Shown here: in pieces, positions 10,691 through 21,001 of the stretch
How the letters are laid out: the number at the start of each line of letters is the position of its first letter
How positions within the stretch are numbered: the stretch's first letter is position 1
DNA from: Neostapfia colusana
Taxonomy: Eukaryota; Streptophyta; Magnoliopsida; Poales; Poaceae
NCBI GenBank assembly: GCA_030760725.1
Contig: JASWHV010000016.1
Coordinates: 12,391,084 to 12,455,083, forward strand
Length of the DNA: 64,000 nt
Reading direction: 5' to 3'
Notes under the pieces: model-generated
The model's input: only the letters and a program-made list of their open reading frames with translations
Told to the model about the DNA's origin: nothing
Databases searched by the model: none
Translations under genes and position numbers: made by a program

Positions 10691-12902
10691 TGTGACACCC
10701 GGTTTCGAAAATAGAACCAAGTGAATGCATATGTGTGCCCAGGATGTTCATCACATATACACATGTAATCCACAAACTGAATTCAGAATATAACCACGAA
10801 TAAATAGTGTTTAAGTACTTTATTACAATGACTCAAAGTCTCACTCATGAATCTCTAACTTATTCTTGCAGAGGAAGTCTCTAAACGACAGCGGAAATAA
10901 CTAAATAGCAGGCTCTAAGCTTCAACTCCACAGGCATGTTGAAGGTAGTTCGCACGCCTAGTACTCCACATGGTCCTCGAAGTACTCATCTCCTGTAGCT
11001 GATGTTTATGTGGTAATGCAAAGGTGAGTACATGTCGTACTCAGCAAGTACGGGAAAAGTATGTCATGTAGCTTACAACAAGGTAGGAAATAAAAAGGCT
11101 CATTGCAGCAAGCAAATTTTATTTCACAAACATGATAGAAACAGCAACTATTTCTAGGTGAGCTAAAGCCCAATATATCCAAGTAAATCAACAACATTAT
11201 TTCATCATAATGCACCATTTATCAAGTCTCATCCAGTCATTAATCTTTCTCAAATTCATCTCATGCTCATAAATATTCATAACCATCTCATATTCATATA
11301 ATCGAAACCAAACTTATTGTTACGACTCAAAACAGTACCAAAACCAATTCCAATGACCATACCATTACCATACCGAATAACCATCCCAAGTTTTCCCTCT
11401 AATCATGTGAGTTGGCCAGGTGCTTGTGACCGGAAGCACGGCTATCATGATAGTTTTACACTCTGCAGGGGTGGCACCACTTTATCCACAAGTTCGTGAT
11501 TTTGTCAGCCGTCGGTGACTGCAGAACCTCCATTATACCACTACACAACCATCGGTGCATGGCCAAAAGATCACAAAATAGCCTTTACAAATGGGCTACT
11601 AGGATGTACGGACCCACTGAGGTTTCACCGGCAGGCTCGAATATCCATTCTCCCACCCACGGGCCCCCTCTTGTGCCATGCAATTCCTAGGGCAGTCCTC
11701 GACTCCCATTCCATGCGCCATCCAACGGTCCATAACAAGCTAGCAACACACCTAATTATTCAGCTAAGCTACACCCATATTTGGCCTTGTGGTGGCACTG
11801 TTTTCCTGGCATGTGCTGGCATGAACCGGTCCTTAGATTTACGGCAAGTAAACCACCATCTCATTCAGAAACATCCATGAACCAAGCTTGCCTAGATCTC
11901 CCTGATTCCATGCTCATTAACATCATCAAGTTCTCATCATCATTATTCATATGAGTGCAGTAGCTAGACATGTTTTATTTCAGCTTCCCGTATCCCGTAA
12001 GTTAAGCGAAGCAAAAAGAAAAAAACGACCATACCCGACTCATCAACTTTCCCGGCGACAAGGATGGTTAACAAAACTAGTAAACTCCTATAAAAGGGTG
12101 TCCCATCAAGTTGACTCAAGCAAACAAAACAGTTTCGAAACATGGGATCAATATGGTCAAGGGGCACTTGCCTTGCTCCCGTGGCTTTTGTTGCTCAAAC
12201 GTCTCGAAGTCTTGGTGCTGTAGATCCTCGTAGATGGCCTCTTGAGCTTGTCCTTCTACTCACGACCACGCACATACAAAATTTACAGCAATCAATCATC
12301 ATGCACAAACTTTACTCAAGATGCAATGAGGTAGATGAATGCAAATCCTATAGTGCAGTTTTATTAATCCAGTTTGTACGTGTTCTTGCATGTTTTAATG
12401 GACTTTCATGGGGTTTTATGATGAACAAGGGTGTAGGGATCAAGTGTGGACATGGTGATGATCTTGACTCAATATATAGATCAATTCCACCGTTAAAAAT
12501 CAATCAAAACACGACCTGTCCACACGCAAAAGTTTCTGCTCGAAGGGGGCGAAGAAAACGGATGCGTAGAAACAGCGGCGACGTCGTAAGATGAGTAATG
12601 GGGACCTACCTCACTTCCTTTTGTTGGCAGGGCCTTCCTCCTAGCAATGGCAGCAGCGGAGAATTTTTCTATGGAAGATTAGGGTAGGACAAATCGTCGG
12701 CTTCTTTTCCGGCGACGGTGAGGCGTGACGGGGCTCGTCGGCGGGGCTCGACGACGGGGCTCGACGGCAGGGCTCGTCGGCGGGGCTCACCGGTGACCAA
12801 ACTCGGTGAGGGGGGGTGCCAACTCATTGACTTTGAGGGGAAGGGCTCCAAGTCGGCGACTTGGGGAGGGGGAGGCTGTGGCCAAAAGGGGGGGTTGGGG
12901 TT

Positions 12903-12912
12903 GTATTTATAA
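12903..12912 (-). promoter_or_regulatory. Solo-LTR TATA box
   Basis: TTATAAATAC on the minus strand, equivalent to TTATAAATAG in the Gypsy B LTRs. Confidence 0.5.
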
Positions 12913-13139
12913 GGGGGAGAAGGGAGGAGTCCTACTCCAATTGGAACTCAAACAAGAGTGCTAGTCAATTTTGAACTCAACCAACTTATCCCCTTAGTTG
13001 GGTGCGGCAGCCTTGGGGATTTAATCCCCCCAAATGTGGGGAAAATTCCCCTTTTGTGGAATTGGGGAATTTGGAAATTTTGGGGAAAATTTGGTGAAAT
13101 TTGGGAATGGCTCATTTCAGCTATCTTTTTCCCATTCCA

Positions 13140-13402
13140 AACCATTTCTATGTCAATTGTTCCATTTCTACATTCCACTCTCCATTTCTATGTCCCATTC
13201 TCCATTTCTACATTCCCCTCTCCATTTCTATGTCCCATTCTCCATTTCTACATTCCCTTCTCCATTTCTGTGGTTTTTCCTCCATTTCTATGGTTCCTTC
13301 CTCCATTTCTATGGTTCTTTCTCCATTTCTATGGTTCTTTCTCCATTTCTATGGTTTTTTCTCCATTTATGGGATTCTTTCTCCATTTCTACTTCTTTTA
13401 TA
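13140..13402. repeat. ~20-bp minisatellite in the solo LTR
   Basis: About thirteen tandem copies of a unit centred on TCCATTTCTATG/TCCATTTCTACA with 19-22 bp spacing. The long open frames on the plus strand here (His/Phe/Ser-rich) come from this repeat and are not genes. Confidence 0.85.
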
Positions 13403-13465
13403 ATGCTTCTCTACATGAAAAATGTATGCAATGCATGGAAATGAATTTGAGGGTGTTACACCTGA

Positions 13466-15068
13466 TGGGAAGTCCTACAAAAAGGAGCACCAAACATTGC
13501 CTACAACATCCATTGGCTCAGTACAAAGCCTTGTAAGGTTGAGCCATACCTGGAGGCCTGGAAGTTCCACTCCGCGCGGAGCTTCTTACGCAGGGGGCTC
13601 AAGCCACTCGCCCCCGCTGGCATCGGGGCCACCTTTGCTGGCTTCGGAGTCGGCGGAGCCTCGGGGGTCTTTGTCGATGAAGACACCACTTCAGGAGCCT
13701 TCCCTACCGAGGATTCCGACGTCGAAAATGCGCCCTGAGCTGGGGCAGACCTCGATGGATGAGAAGCTGATAACGTTGCTGGGGTCCGCCTTGGAACCCC
13801 AGTAGCACAAGATGCCCTTCCCGTGGCCGTCAGGACTGCTCCGGCAGTGGCGGCTCTAGAGCTGCCCTCGGCACCAGTTGCCGGGTCCGGTGTGGGACCA
13901 CGGGAAGCTTGGGAACCCCTCACCTGAGGGCCGGAGACAAAGCTTCCGTCGGGATGGACTAGCTTCCTCTTCTCTACCCTACTGGTCTCTGGGGCATCCT
14001 TGGGTGGCGAACGGGGGCACGTCGTAGACTCATGCCTCCCTGCCGACTCCCTCCCCCTGCTTGGGAGTGAGTCTAGCGCAGGCCCTGACGGATCATCGAC
14101 GCCATCTGTTCTGGGGATTTTGATGCCCCGCGAGGGATTCTTAATCTGCCGCAATGTGACATCGATGTTGTTCAGTTTCGCAGTTCCCTCAGTAGCCTTG
14201 ACCGCGCCTGCGGGTTGAGGTAGACGGGCTGGCAGCTTGCGCGGCAGGGTGATGGAGTTGTCGGTAATCGAGTCACACGAGAGATTTTGCAGCATTACCT
14301 CCAACATCTCCTTACTCGGCGACGACCCCGCTCTGCGCTCCAACCGGGTCATGTCGCCCTCCCCGGTGTACTGCCAAGCTACCCAAATACGCTGCTGGAG
14401 GGGAGCTATCCGGCGGGACAGGAAGTCAGCCAAGACCATTAGCGAAGTCAAGCCTTCCTCCGCAAGTACTTGATCCTCTCCAGCACCGGCGTGTAGGCGT
14501 CCTGCAGGTCAGGGACCTCATCCCCAACGGCCGCCTCGGACATTGGCAGGCCGCTTGGCAGCTCCAGGCGATCATGGACGTCAATCTGGGCAATGACCCA
14601 GTCCTCCCTCCAGTGCTCCCACTTCCAGGGAGTGAAGGGCGCTATGTAGGGCGCAGAGTTCCTTCCATGGTGTTGGAAGTAATAAGTCCCCAGCTGGCTT
14701 GTACTCCGCTCTGAGGCCCTCAAGGAGAAGAACACCTTGAAGAGCCGCACCGAAGGCCGTACGCACACAAACATCTCACAGAAGTGGACAAAGATGACCA
14801 CTAGCGCGAGAGCGTGCGACGTGAGGTGCTGCAGCTGGAGCCTATACACCTACAACAGGGTGAGGAGGAAGGATGACGCCGGGAGCACAAACCCGGACAA
14901 CACGTACGAGGCGAAGAGTACCACCTCGCCGGGACACATGTCGGTCAGCGGGACCCTAGCGCGGCGGATCTTTCCGTCGAACGCAGCTGATTGCCAGCCG
15001 AGCATGCGCCTCACGATAGCGATGTCGCCATTGCTCTTCAGCCTGAAAGAACGGAGGCCAGAAGACAT
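13466..15068 (-). pseudogene. Antisense gene of Gypsy C, 5' half (putative gypsy-type transposase domain)
   Basis: ATG at 15066-15068. The first ~230 codons match the pattern of the plant 'putative gypsy-type transposase' domain as I know it: FVLPASSFLL, then HFCEMFVCVRPSVRLFKVFF, LGTYYFQ and KWEHWREDWV in order (14930-14590). One in-frame TAG lies near 14853 and a frameshift near 14450. A Pro/Ser/Ala-rich disordered segment follows to the solo-LTR insertion at 13465. The whole gene, without the solo LTR, would be about 1000 codons. It runs opposite to the element's gag. Despite the domain name, no transposase activity is established. Confidence 0.75.
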
Positions 15069-15176
15069 GGTGGCGAGGAAAGGTTGAGAGAGCTAGGGAG
15101 CAGAGGTTTCAAGCGCGCTAGAGGAAGGCGAAGGTTGCAAAAGACGGAAGGGAGCTGTCCTTCTCCAGAAGGGTTC

Positions 15177-15184
15177 CCTTTATA
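15177..15184 (-). promoter_or_regulatory. Candidate TATA box of the antisense gene
   Basis: TATAAAGG on the minus strand about 110 bp upstream of the ATG at 15068, a normal spacing for a plant promoter with a short leader. It lies in internal element DNA, about 500 bp inside the 3' LTR, so it would be independent of the LTR promoter. Confidence 0.45.
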
Positions 15185-15679
15185 CGTCCGCAACCTCTAG
15201 CAGGGCAATAGATGCTACGTTTGGGTTTCCATCGTGCCGCGCCGCGGGTTTCCTACCTCCCCCAATGACGAGGAAGACCCAGGTCCATCCGTTAGACACT
15301 GGGGGCCATGTGGGTAACTTCTCGGGAACGTTCGACGATTCCCGAGAAAAGCGGCGTGGTGGAGCTGCAGCGGCCAACTCAAAGGCTGCCGCAGTAACTG
15401 CCCCGGGGCAACCCCTCGAGCATGTCGCCACGACCCTCCAGTCAGGGGTGAACATGCGTTCACTACACCGGCCATGTGCTGCCACTTCAACTGGCGAGTA
15501 TACCCACTACGCCAAGGACGTGTAACCTTTGCAACTCCTAGGTACAACCACTCGTCCACAACGCAAAAATCACGCCACCACTTTGGTTTCCAAAGTACAG
15601 GTTCAAAACTACCACGCAGGAAAGATGGGGGGCCCACCTGCAGGCTCAATGCCTCCCCCGAGATGGGCCAGGGGGCCAC

Positions 15680-16795
15680 TGTCAGTACTCTGCAAACCGG
15701 GTACCCCCGCATAGTGGGTAAACGACAGTCTGGGCCCCATCTCCCTACTGAGGAGGGCCCCAACAACGGCCACGTACACTGGGGCTCATGGTCAGCCCTA
15801 GGGCTACCGCGTGCGCCCGAGCTCCGAGGCTGGCACGTGTCCCGGGCTCTAACCTGAGCCTCCCCGCTGAGGACAGGTCCGGAGCTGCCACGTATCCCCG
15901 GCTCCGAGTCACCTCCCTGAAGAGGACAGCACCGGGGCTAACACGTGTCCCAAGCTCCGACCTGTGCCTCCCCGCTAAGGAGGGATCCAGAGCTGATACG
16001 CGCCCTTGGCTCCGAGCCGCCTCTCCGCTGAGGACAACTCCGGTGCTGACACGTGTCCCGGGCTCCGGTCCGGGCCTCCCCGCTGAGGTAAGGTCCAGAG
16101 CCACCATGTACCCCACGATCCGTTGTGGGCCGTGGGTCGATAAGTCAAGAAGGAAGTGCGCTGTCAGGCTTCGCATTCAAGGCTCGCGCCTTCCCCAGAA
16201 GGATGGCGCACGGCACACGCCTCCGTCCCTTGCCCGTTCGTCATAACAATGAAAATACAAGACAGAGAGGCATGACAGCAGAACAATGCCACCCAACGGC
16301 ACGCAGCCGCCCAAGCAGGGCGAGGAGACGGGGCGAAAAGACGACATCTTCATCATCAACTGACACACAGTCAGGGGCGCTCAGCGCGCCAGACGGGGGG
16401 ACTTAACTCCCCGGTCGGCGACTCGACTCATAGGAGGAAGCCCTAGAACATGTATAGGACACTCAAAGCTTTGGGGCCACCTGTCGGGCCCCAGGCCTCA
16501 TTGTAACCACCCAGGCCTTGACCTATAAAAGGATCAGGGTGACCACCCTGCAAAGGGTTCTGACTCCCCACACTCAAGATCACACAACGCACAAGCGCTC
16601 GCGCTCAAGCAATAGAACAAATACACCCATGGACATAGGGTATTACGCTCTGGCCGCCCGAACCACATAAATCCTCGTGTTCATCCGCTCCATTGAGCCC
16701 AGATCGTGAAGGGTGCCAAGCCCCCTCTGGAAAAAAGAACCTCGCGGACTGCTTCCGAACAGGCCGTGAGGAGTGTCACAGCTCACACTCCGACA
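15680..16795 (+). repeat. 3' LTR of Gypsy C
   Basis: 1116 bp from TGTCAGTACTC to CTCCGACA, preceded by a purine-rich tract (GATGGGCCAGGGGGCCAC). U3 (15820-16110) carries CACGTGTCCC at about 15835, 15943 and 16050 and diverged relatives between them, with GAGCTCCGAG motifs. The bases after the LTR are GAAAC. Confidence 0.88.
16523..16532 (+). promoter_or_regulatory. Gypsy C 3' LTR TATA box
   Basis: CTATAAAAGG, matching 5282-5291. Confidence 0.55.
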
Positions 16796-17031
16796 GAAAC
16801 GGATGGCTTACCAATTTGGCAGGAATTCAAAAACTCCACAGATATCACACATACGAACAAGAACCGGGTAGTAACAGACATGAGTATGACGAGGACAGCA
16901 AAACCAGCAGCCGGTCTCAATTTCCAGCACAAAAATAAAATTTAGAACATATCTTGATGATAGCATCCACTAGTGACTGAGTAGTTTAAAACAAGAGCTA
17001 TATCTGATCAGTTCACTTCTTCTCTTCCTTT

Positions 17032-17364
17032 TCAGTTTCTGCCACCCTCTTCAAAGTGGGCACCAAGGAGTTTCTTGTTCATGCTCTCTATGCCGAGCTT
17101 ATTGTAGGCCTTGAATCTATAGAGGCATGTTGGCAACATGTAGTGAACAACATAGAACATACAAAAAGCCACAAATACAACAACGATGGAGCTGAAAACA
17201 CACATCCAATTTCAGGAGGCATTCAAAATTCACTATACAGGTAATTCCATAACCATATTCTATGCAAAAGTACGGTCTTCATCCAGCAATTCCAGTGAAT
17301 AATTCAGACTCTTCACCAACCTAAATGCGGTCCAGCCAGCTGAGGATGCTTTCCTCAGAGCAAA
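17032..17364 (-). CDS. 3' end of an unidentified spliced gene with a membrane segment
   Basis: Terminal exon 17032-17191 and a candidate preceding exon 17321-17364 (minus strand), separated by a 129-bp intron with GT donor (GTTGGTGAAG, 17311-17320) and a pyrimidine-rich TTTTCAG acceptor. The phases join cleanly. The last exon encodes a strongly hydrophobic stretch (IVVVFVAFCMFYVVHYML, one membrane helix), then a basic LYRFKAYNKLG and a polar tail ending at TGA 17032-17034. An upstream acceptor ACATTCAG follows a (TC)n run, so earlier exons may exist but I cannot identify them. I do not recognise the family. This could be a host gene end or a captured fragment. Confidence 0.4.
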
Positions 17365-17398
17365 CTGAATGTCCCGTCGCAAGACAAAAAAGAAAGGG

Positions 17399-17414
17399 AG
17401 AGAGAGAGAGAGAG
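17399..17414. repeat. (AG)n microsatellite
   Basis: About eight AG dinucleotides. On the minus strand it forms a CT tract upstream of the candidate exon at 17321-17364. Confidence 0.8.
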
Positions 17415-17493
17415 GCAAGCTCAGACAAAGAAAATATTGACATTGAGAGCAGCAGAGAGATAAACAAATAGAAGTTCAAAATCTGGAGGCATT

Positions 17494-17880
17494 TCAAGGT
17501 CCAGGGCCAGCCGCTGAGGAGAAACAGGAGGCAGCAACCGGACCTACGACGTCAATGAGCGCGCAGGGATTGGGCGCGTGCACGTCCAGCCGTGACAGGT
17601 AGGGGTGGTAATAGGGTTCGGCACACGGGCTATTTCACAATTTATTTCGGCTCTTATTAAATATTAGTTTGAAAACGAATATAAATTTGACCCGATCCGA
17701 ATTTGATCCGTCCCATGCCATTTTAGTTAGTTTTTAGACCCATTATCAGCCCTAGTCATAGGTCGTGCACGTTGAGAATCGACAGCTCCTCGAGGCGTCT
17801 GCACGTGCTCTTCATCCAGACAAAGCACCACAGCTCCTCTTCTTGGAGGCAGTGGTGTAAATGGCGCGCATTGACGGAGG
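17494..17880 (-). pseudogene. F-box/LRR-like gene fragment split by a MITE
   Basis: On the minus strand 17880-17763 gives EEELWCFVWMKSTCRRLEEL then SILNVHDL. After the MITE the frame resumes with SRLDVHAPNPCALIDVVG and runs to a stop at 17494-17496. The CRRLEELSI-(n)-L-RLDV spacing looks like the leucine-rich part of plant F-box proteins. Identity is an inference from pattern only. No F-box itself is visible, so it is a remnant. Confidence 0.4.
17600..17754. mobile_element. hAT-type MITE, 155 bp
   Basis: Ends TAGGGGTGGTAAT and ATTATCAGCCCTA form imperfect terminal inverted repeats. The flanking 8-mers GTGACAGG (17592-17599) and GTCATAGG (17755-17762) match at 6 of 8 positions, as expected for an aged hAT target duplication. 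Removing the element restores a continuous reading frame in the host fragment. It is AT-rich and non-coding, so it is non-autonomous. Confidence 0.7.
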
Positions 17881-18010
17881 AGGTCGTGGAGGCCGATCAG
17901 TGTCCATGGAAAGCCTGCCGTCAGCTAGGGCTGGAAGGATGGGAGAAGCTCACCTGGGAAGAAAAGGAAAACTTCAGGAGAGAAACGAAACGTTTTGTGT
18001 AACTAGTAGC

Positions 18011-19303
18011 AGTGGCGGGTAATTTTTTTAATTAACTCCATGTATAGTTATATATTAATGGGTAATGGAGCTGAAAAAGAGTTACTACATAAAAAATGAA
18101 CTACAACTCCATGAATTCTATCGAGTTTGGCTGTTCCACTGCTTCTTAAAGTTGAGGTGTTTGGATGGCTCTAGCCAGCTCCGAACTAGAGTTGAGCTCT
18201 GAAGTCATCTTAAACACACCCTTAATATAACATGATTAATAATCTTACGGTTTAGTTTAATTAGAAGGGGGTTATCTGTCAATTTGTGTTGTAAAGATTG
18301 AGAGGAGTTATATTAGAAAAATACAATAATTATAGGATCGGAGATCGTATAATCTTGACAAGGTGCTTGCATGGTTACATCAAAATAATTACTATATCTC
18401 AAGCCCTACCAGAAAAAGGCGTTAGTGTAATATCATTCCAGTCAGGGAAAAATGCAAGCGCAAATGTTTTACCTCTCCATTACTTCCATGGTGAGTTGTG
18501 TTAAGCGGAGTGATAGTTATTTTTTTCAATGGAGATCTTTCTAATGATTTTTTCCAAGAAAGAGATCTTTTTGAAAGGGTCAGCGTGCACATGACTTATA
18601 CAATGATGGGGATATCCCATCGTTACCTGGGGTAGCGATCTTATATGCCTCCAAAAATGCCTTTGCCAAGTGGAAGACACATTTGAATAGGATCTTTTTT
18701 GACTCGTTCAATTACATACTGGTGGCATCCAATAGTGACACTGCTGTTCGCCAAATTCTTGTACCAGTCAATTAGTGTTTGGAGCCAGTTATGTTTCAAG
18801 CTTATCAACGGGTTACGAATGTTAGAAAACAATGCACTTTAAAGGTAAAATAAATTTCTAAAACTGTAACAATACGCATAATAGATATTTCATAAAGCAT
18901 GAGTAGAAACATGCATATAAAGAAAATTATATCTATCTCATTCATGCATAAGAAACTCATGCATCTTCACTTACAGTGGAAATTTCTCCAGATTGAAATT
19001 TGATGAGATGCGGAGGAGAAGAAGATTGTATGGGACGCAAAACTTCAATTGAGCAGTCGCCTGAACGCTACCCAAAAATCTGATTCGTCTCAATCTGTGC
19101 AGATTCTTCAGGGAGGCGGGGTTTCGGAGACTATGCTCTCCCTCACGTTGGTGACATGCCGATAAGAGGGATGGAGAGACTCGAAGTAGACGTACAATAT
19201 TGTAGAATAGAGAGTCTATTCACACCTTTCAGTATGAAAGGTTCACTCTCTATTTATAGGCAGAGTAGTAACTGAAGGTAATTGGTCTCTATTCAAGTCA
19301 GGC
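18011..19303. other. Intergenic interval without supported genes
   Basis: AT-rich. A possible small inverted-repeat element lies at 18153-18223 (GAGGTGTTTGGATGGCT against the complement of the AACACACCC end) but is too diverged to classify. A TATA-like CTCTATTTATAGG lies near 19250. I see no conserved coding sequence. Confidence 0.5.
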
Positions 19304-20940
19304 TGTGAGACCTATGTGTGCGGAATACATTGGCTTTTGAATTCTGCCAAAACACTCTTTTTGTCAAGGTCTGACTCTAGGTCCGAGCTCCGACAAGATC
19401 CGACGTAAGGTCCGACTTGCTATGGCTAGGTCTGACATGTGTTTGGTTAGCTCCGGCAGTAGATCTGACTAGCTTTGATAAGTTCCGGTGCTAGGTTCTG
19501 CTAGCTTTGGTAAGCTCCGGCTTAAGGTCCGGTTAGCTTTAGCAAGGTCCGGAGCTAAATCGCAATGGTTCTGTTTTTACCATGCAAATATTTCGATGTT
19601 GCTTTACATCTATGGAAAGTTTGCTTAGTATTCTTTTACTAAATTTTTAAAGTGTTATGGCTGTTTACGGTGGTTGACATTTTGCTATGGTTTGCAACAT
19701 GCTTATGTGAGGTGTTCATGTAAGATGTTGTGGTTTTCGGAACTAACGTGAGTCAAGTCGCGGACTTGTGCTCAAAAGTATTCGTTGTTTATTCATGTGC
19801 GGGTGTTGCTTGAATTCAAGATATGGCTGGTAACGGGATCCTTGAACTAGTCTTAGGGAGAAGATGAGGTTCAACAACCAAGTTCGGGAGGAATTGTGGT
19901 TGAGTTGATCGGGAGGTCATGCAACATGTTTGGATCAAGAACAATGCATATCAAGGTATCGTGGACGTCGTTGGAAGGTGTTTTCACGTGTGCAAGGAGT
20001 GCATTGACGTGGCAACATGGTTCCAAGGCGTGATGAATAGATGTGGACGTAAAGAATTAGTGGGAAAGGTCCAACCGGCTGGATTATGGACTCAGGCTGC
20101 GGCTGAGTCGGTTATGGCTCAAATATGGAAAGATTTGAGTTGGTTATGATAGGGTTTCATGTGGGACATGGTTGAGTTTTTTAGGAATGTGGGATACGTT
20201 CCTAAGGTGTTTGGAAGTCTTAAGATTGCTTATATCTGCATATAGAAGAGTCTTGAGCAGTTATGGAAAGTTTTGATTCAGAAACTGAGTAGGATTAGAG
20301 TCCTAGTATGAATTGGGTTGGCCTCCGGGCTGGTTATATAAGCAAGGGAGGCCAGACCTCGTGGGAATACGACCTTGGGCTGTTCCTCTTATGTTTTTTA
20401 TCAATAAAATTCGTAATTTAGAGGAGCTTTTGTGCCTTGTTCATCGGACTTATTTTTGTCAAGTCTTTCTCGTCGAGTTTCTGGACAGCACGACAGTGCT
20501 TCGGTGTTTTGATCATAACTTGAGTTTTACAGATCCAATTGACGTGATTCATTTTGGGTTGTCTTCAAAACTTGATTATATATCATCTGTGAAAATTTCA
20601 CAGTCGTTGAATTTGTAGTTTCTGATCTACACGAGTTTCTTTGCAGTGTTATAGATCTGGTTTTTACTCGAGTAGAACAGATTGACCCTCGTTTGATCTT
20701 TCGATCATAACTTGAGTTTTTCTTGATGGATTTCCGTGATTCTTATTGTCATGTCTTCGTGACTTGATTCTCTATAATATATACCAGTTTTGTCACAGTT
20801 TAACACATTTAGATCAGTCGCATACACGGTTTCTTTAACAGATCGATTTTCTGCCGAGTGGGTTTTTGTTGCTTCCCTAAAAAGTTTAAATCTACCATTC
20901 ACCCCCTCTGGTAGCTTTTCATGTGCTCTTAGATCCTACA
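19304..20940 (+). repeat. 5' LTR of complete Copia
   Basis: 1637 bp, TGTGAGACC to CCTACA. Contains repeated GGTCCG/AGCTCCGG motifs at 19370-19560 and a TATA box at 20334. Confidence 0.93.
20334..20343 (+). promoter_or_regulatory. LTR TATA box
   Basis: TTATATAAGC; the same sequence is at 28456-28465 in the 3' LTR and 3176-3185 in the left copy. Confidence 0.6.
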
Positions 20941-20955
20941 ATTGGTATCAGAGCC
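20941..20955 (+). other. Primer binding site, initiator tRNA-Met type
   Basis: ATTGGTATCAGAGCC immediately after the LTR. Confidence 0.9.
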
Positions 20956-21001
20956 ACGGTGCTCTAATCTTTGTGACTTGCGCATGTTTTGACTAATCAT
21001 C

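Larger units (their letters stand above)
10691..13460 (-). mobile_element. Solo LTR, chromodomain-type Gypsy related to Gypsy B
   Basis: 2770 bp from TGTGACACCC to GGGTGTTACA, flanked by perfect 5-bp TSDs CCTGA (10686-10690 and 13461-13465), with no internal region. The outer part resembles the Gypsy B LTR (TATGTGTGCCCAGGATGTTC at about 10731-10750), and the internal CACAAGTT, ACCGGCAGGCT and GGCATGAACCGGTCCTTAGA segments are shared. The TATA box reads on the minus strand. It arose by recombination between two LTRs and sits inside the antisense gene. Confidence 0.93.
4803..16795 (+). mobile_element. Ty3/Gypsy element 'Gypsy C' (Tat-like, non-autonomous, antisense gene)
   Basis: A truncated 5' LTR (4803-5555), primer-site region, broken gag, a stub of the integrase end, a 3' region of more than 8 kb and a full 3' LTR (15680-16795). 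Protease, reverse transcriptase and RNase H are absent. The 3' region carries a long antisense gene, an arrangement described for Tat-lineage Gypsy elements, which is why I call it Tat-like. A solo LTR at 10691-13460 splits the antisense gene. The 5' end is lost, so no TSD can be checked. Confidence 0.85.

Noticed and set aside
13034..13536. Phe/Ser/His-rich open frames on the plus strand
   Set aside because: They arise from the ~20-bp TCCATTTCTA minisatellite in a solo LTR.
17772..18002. Plus-strand frame with KLTWEEKENFRRETKRFV
   Set aside because: The minus strand of the same DNA gives the leucine-rich pattern that stays open across the MITE; the plus frame has no similar support.
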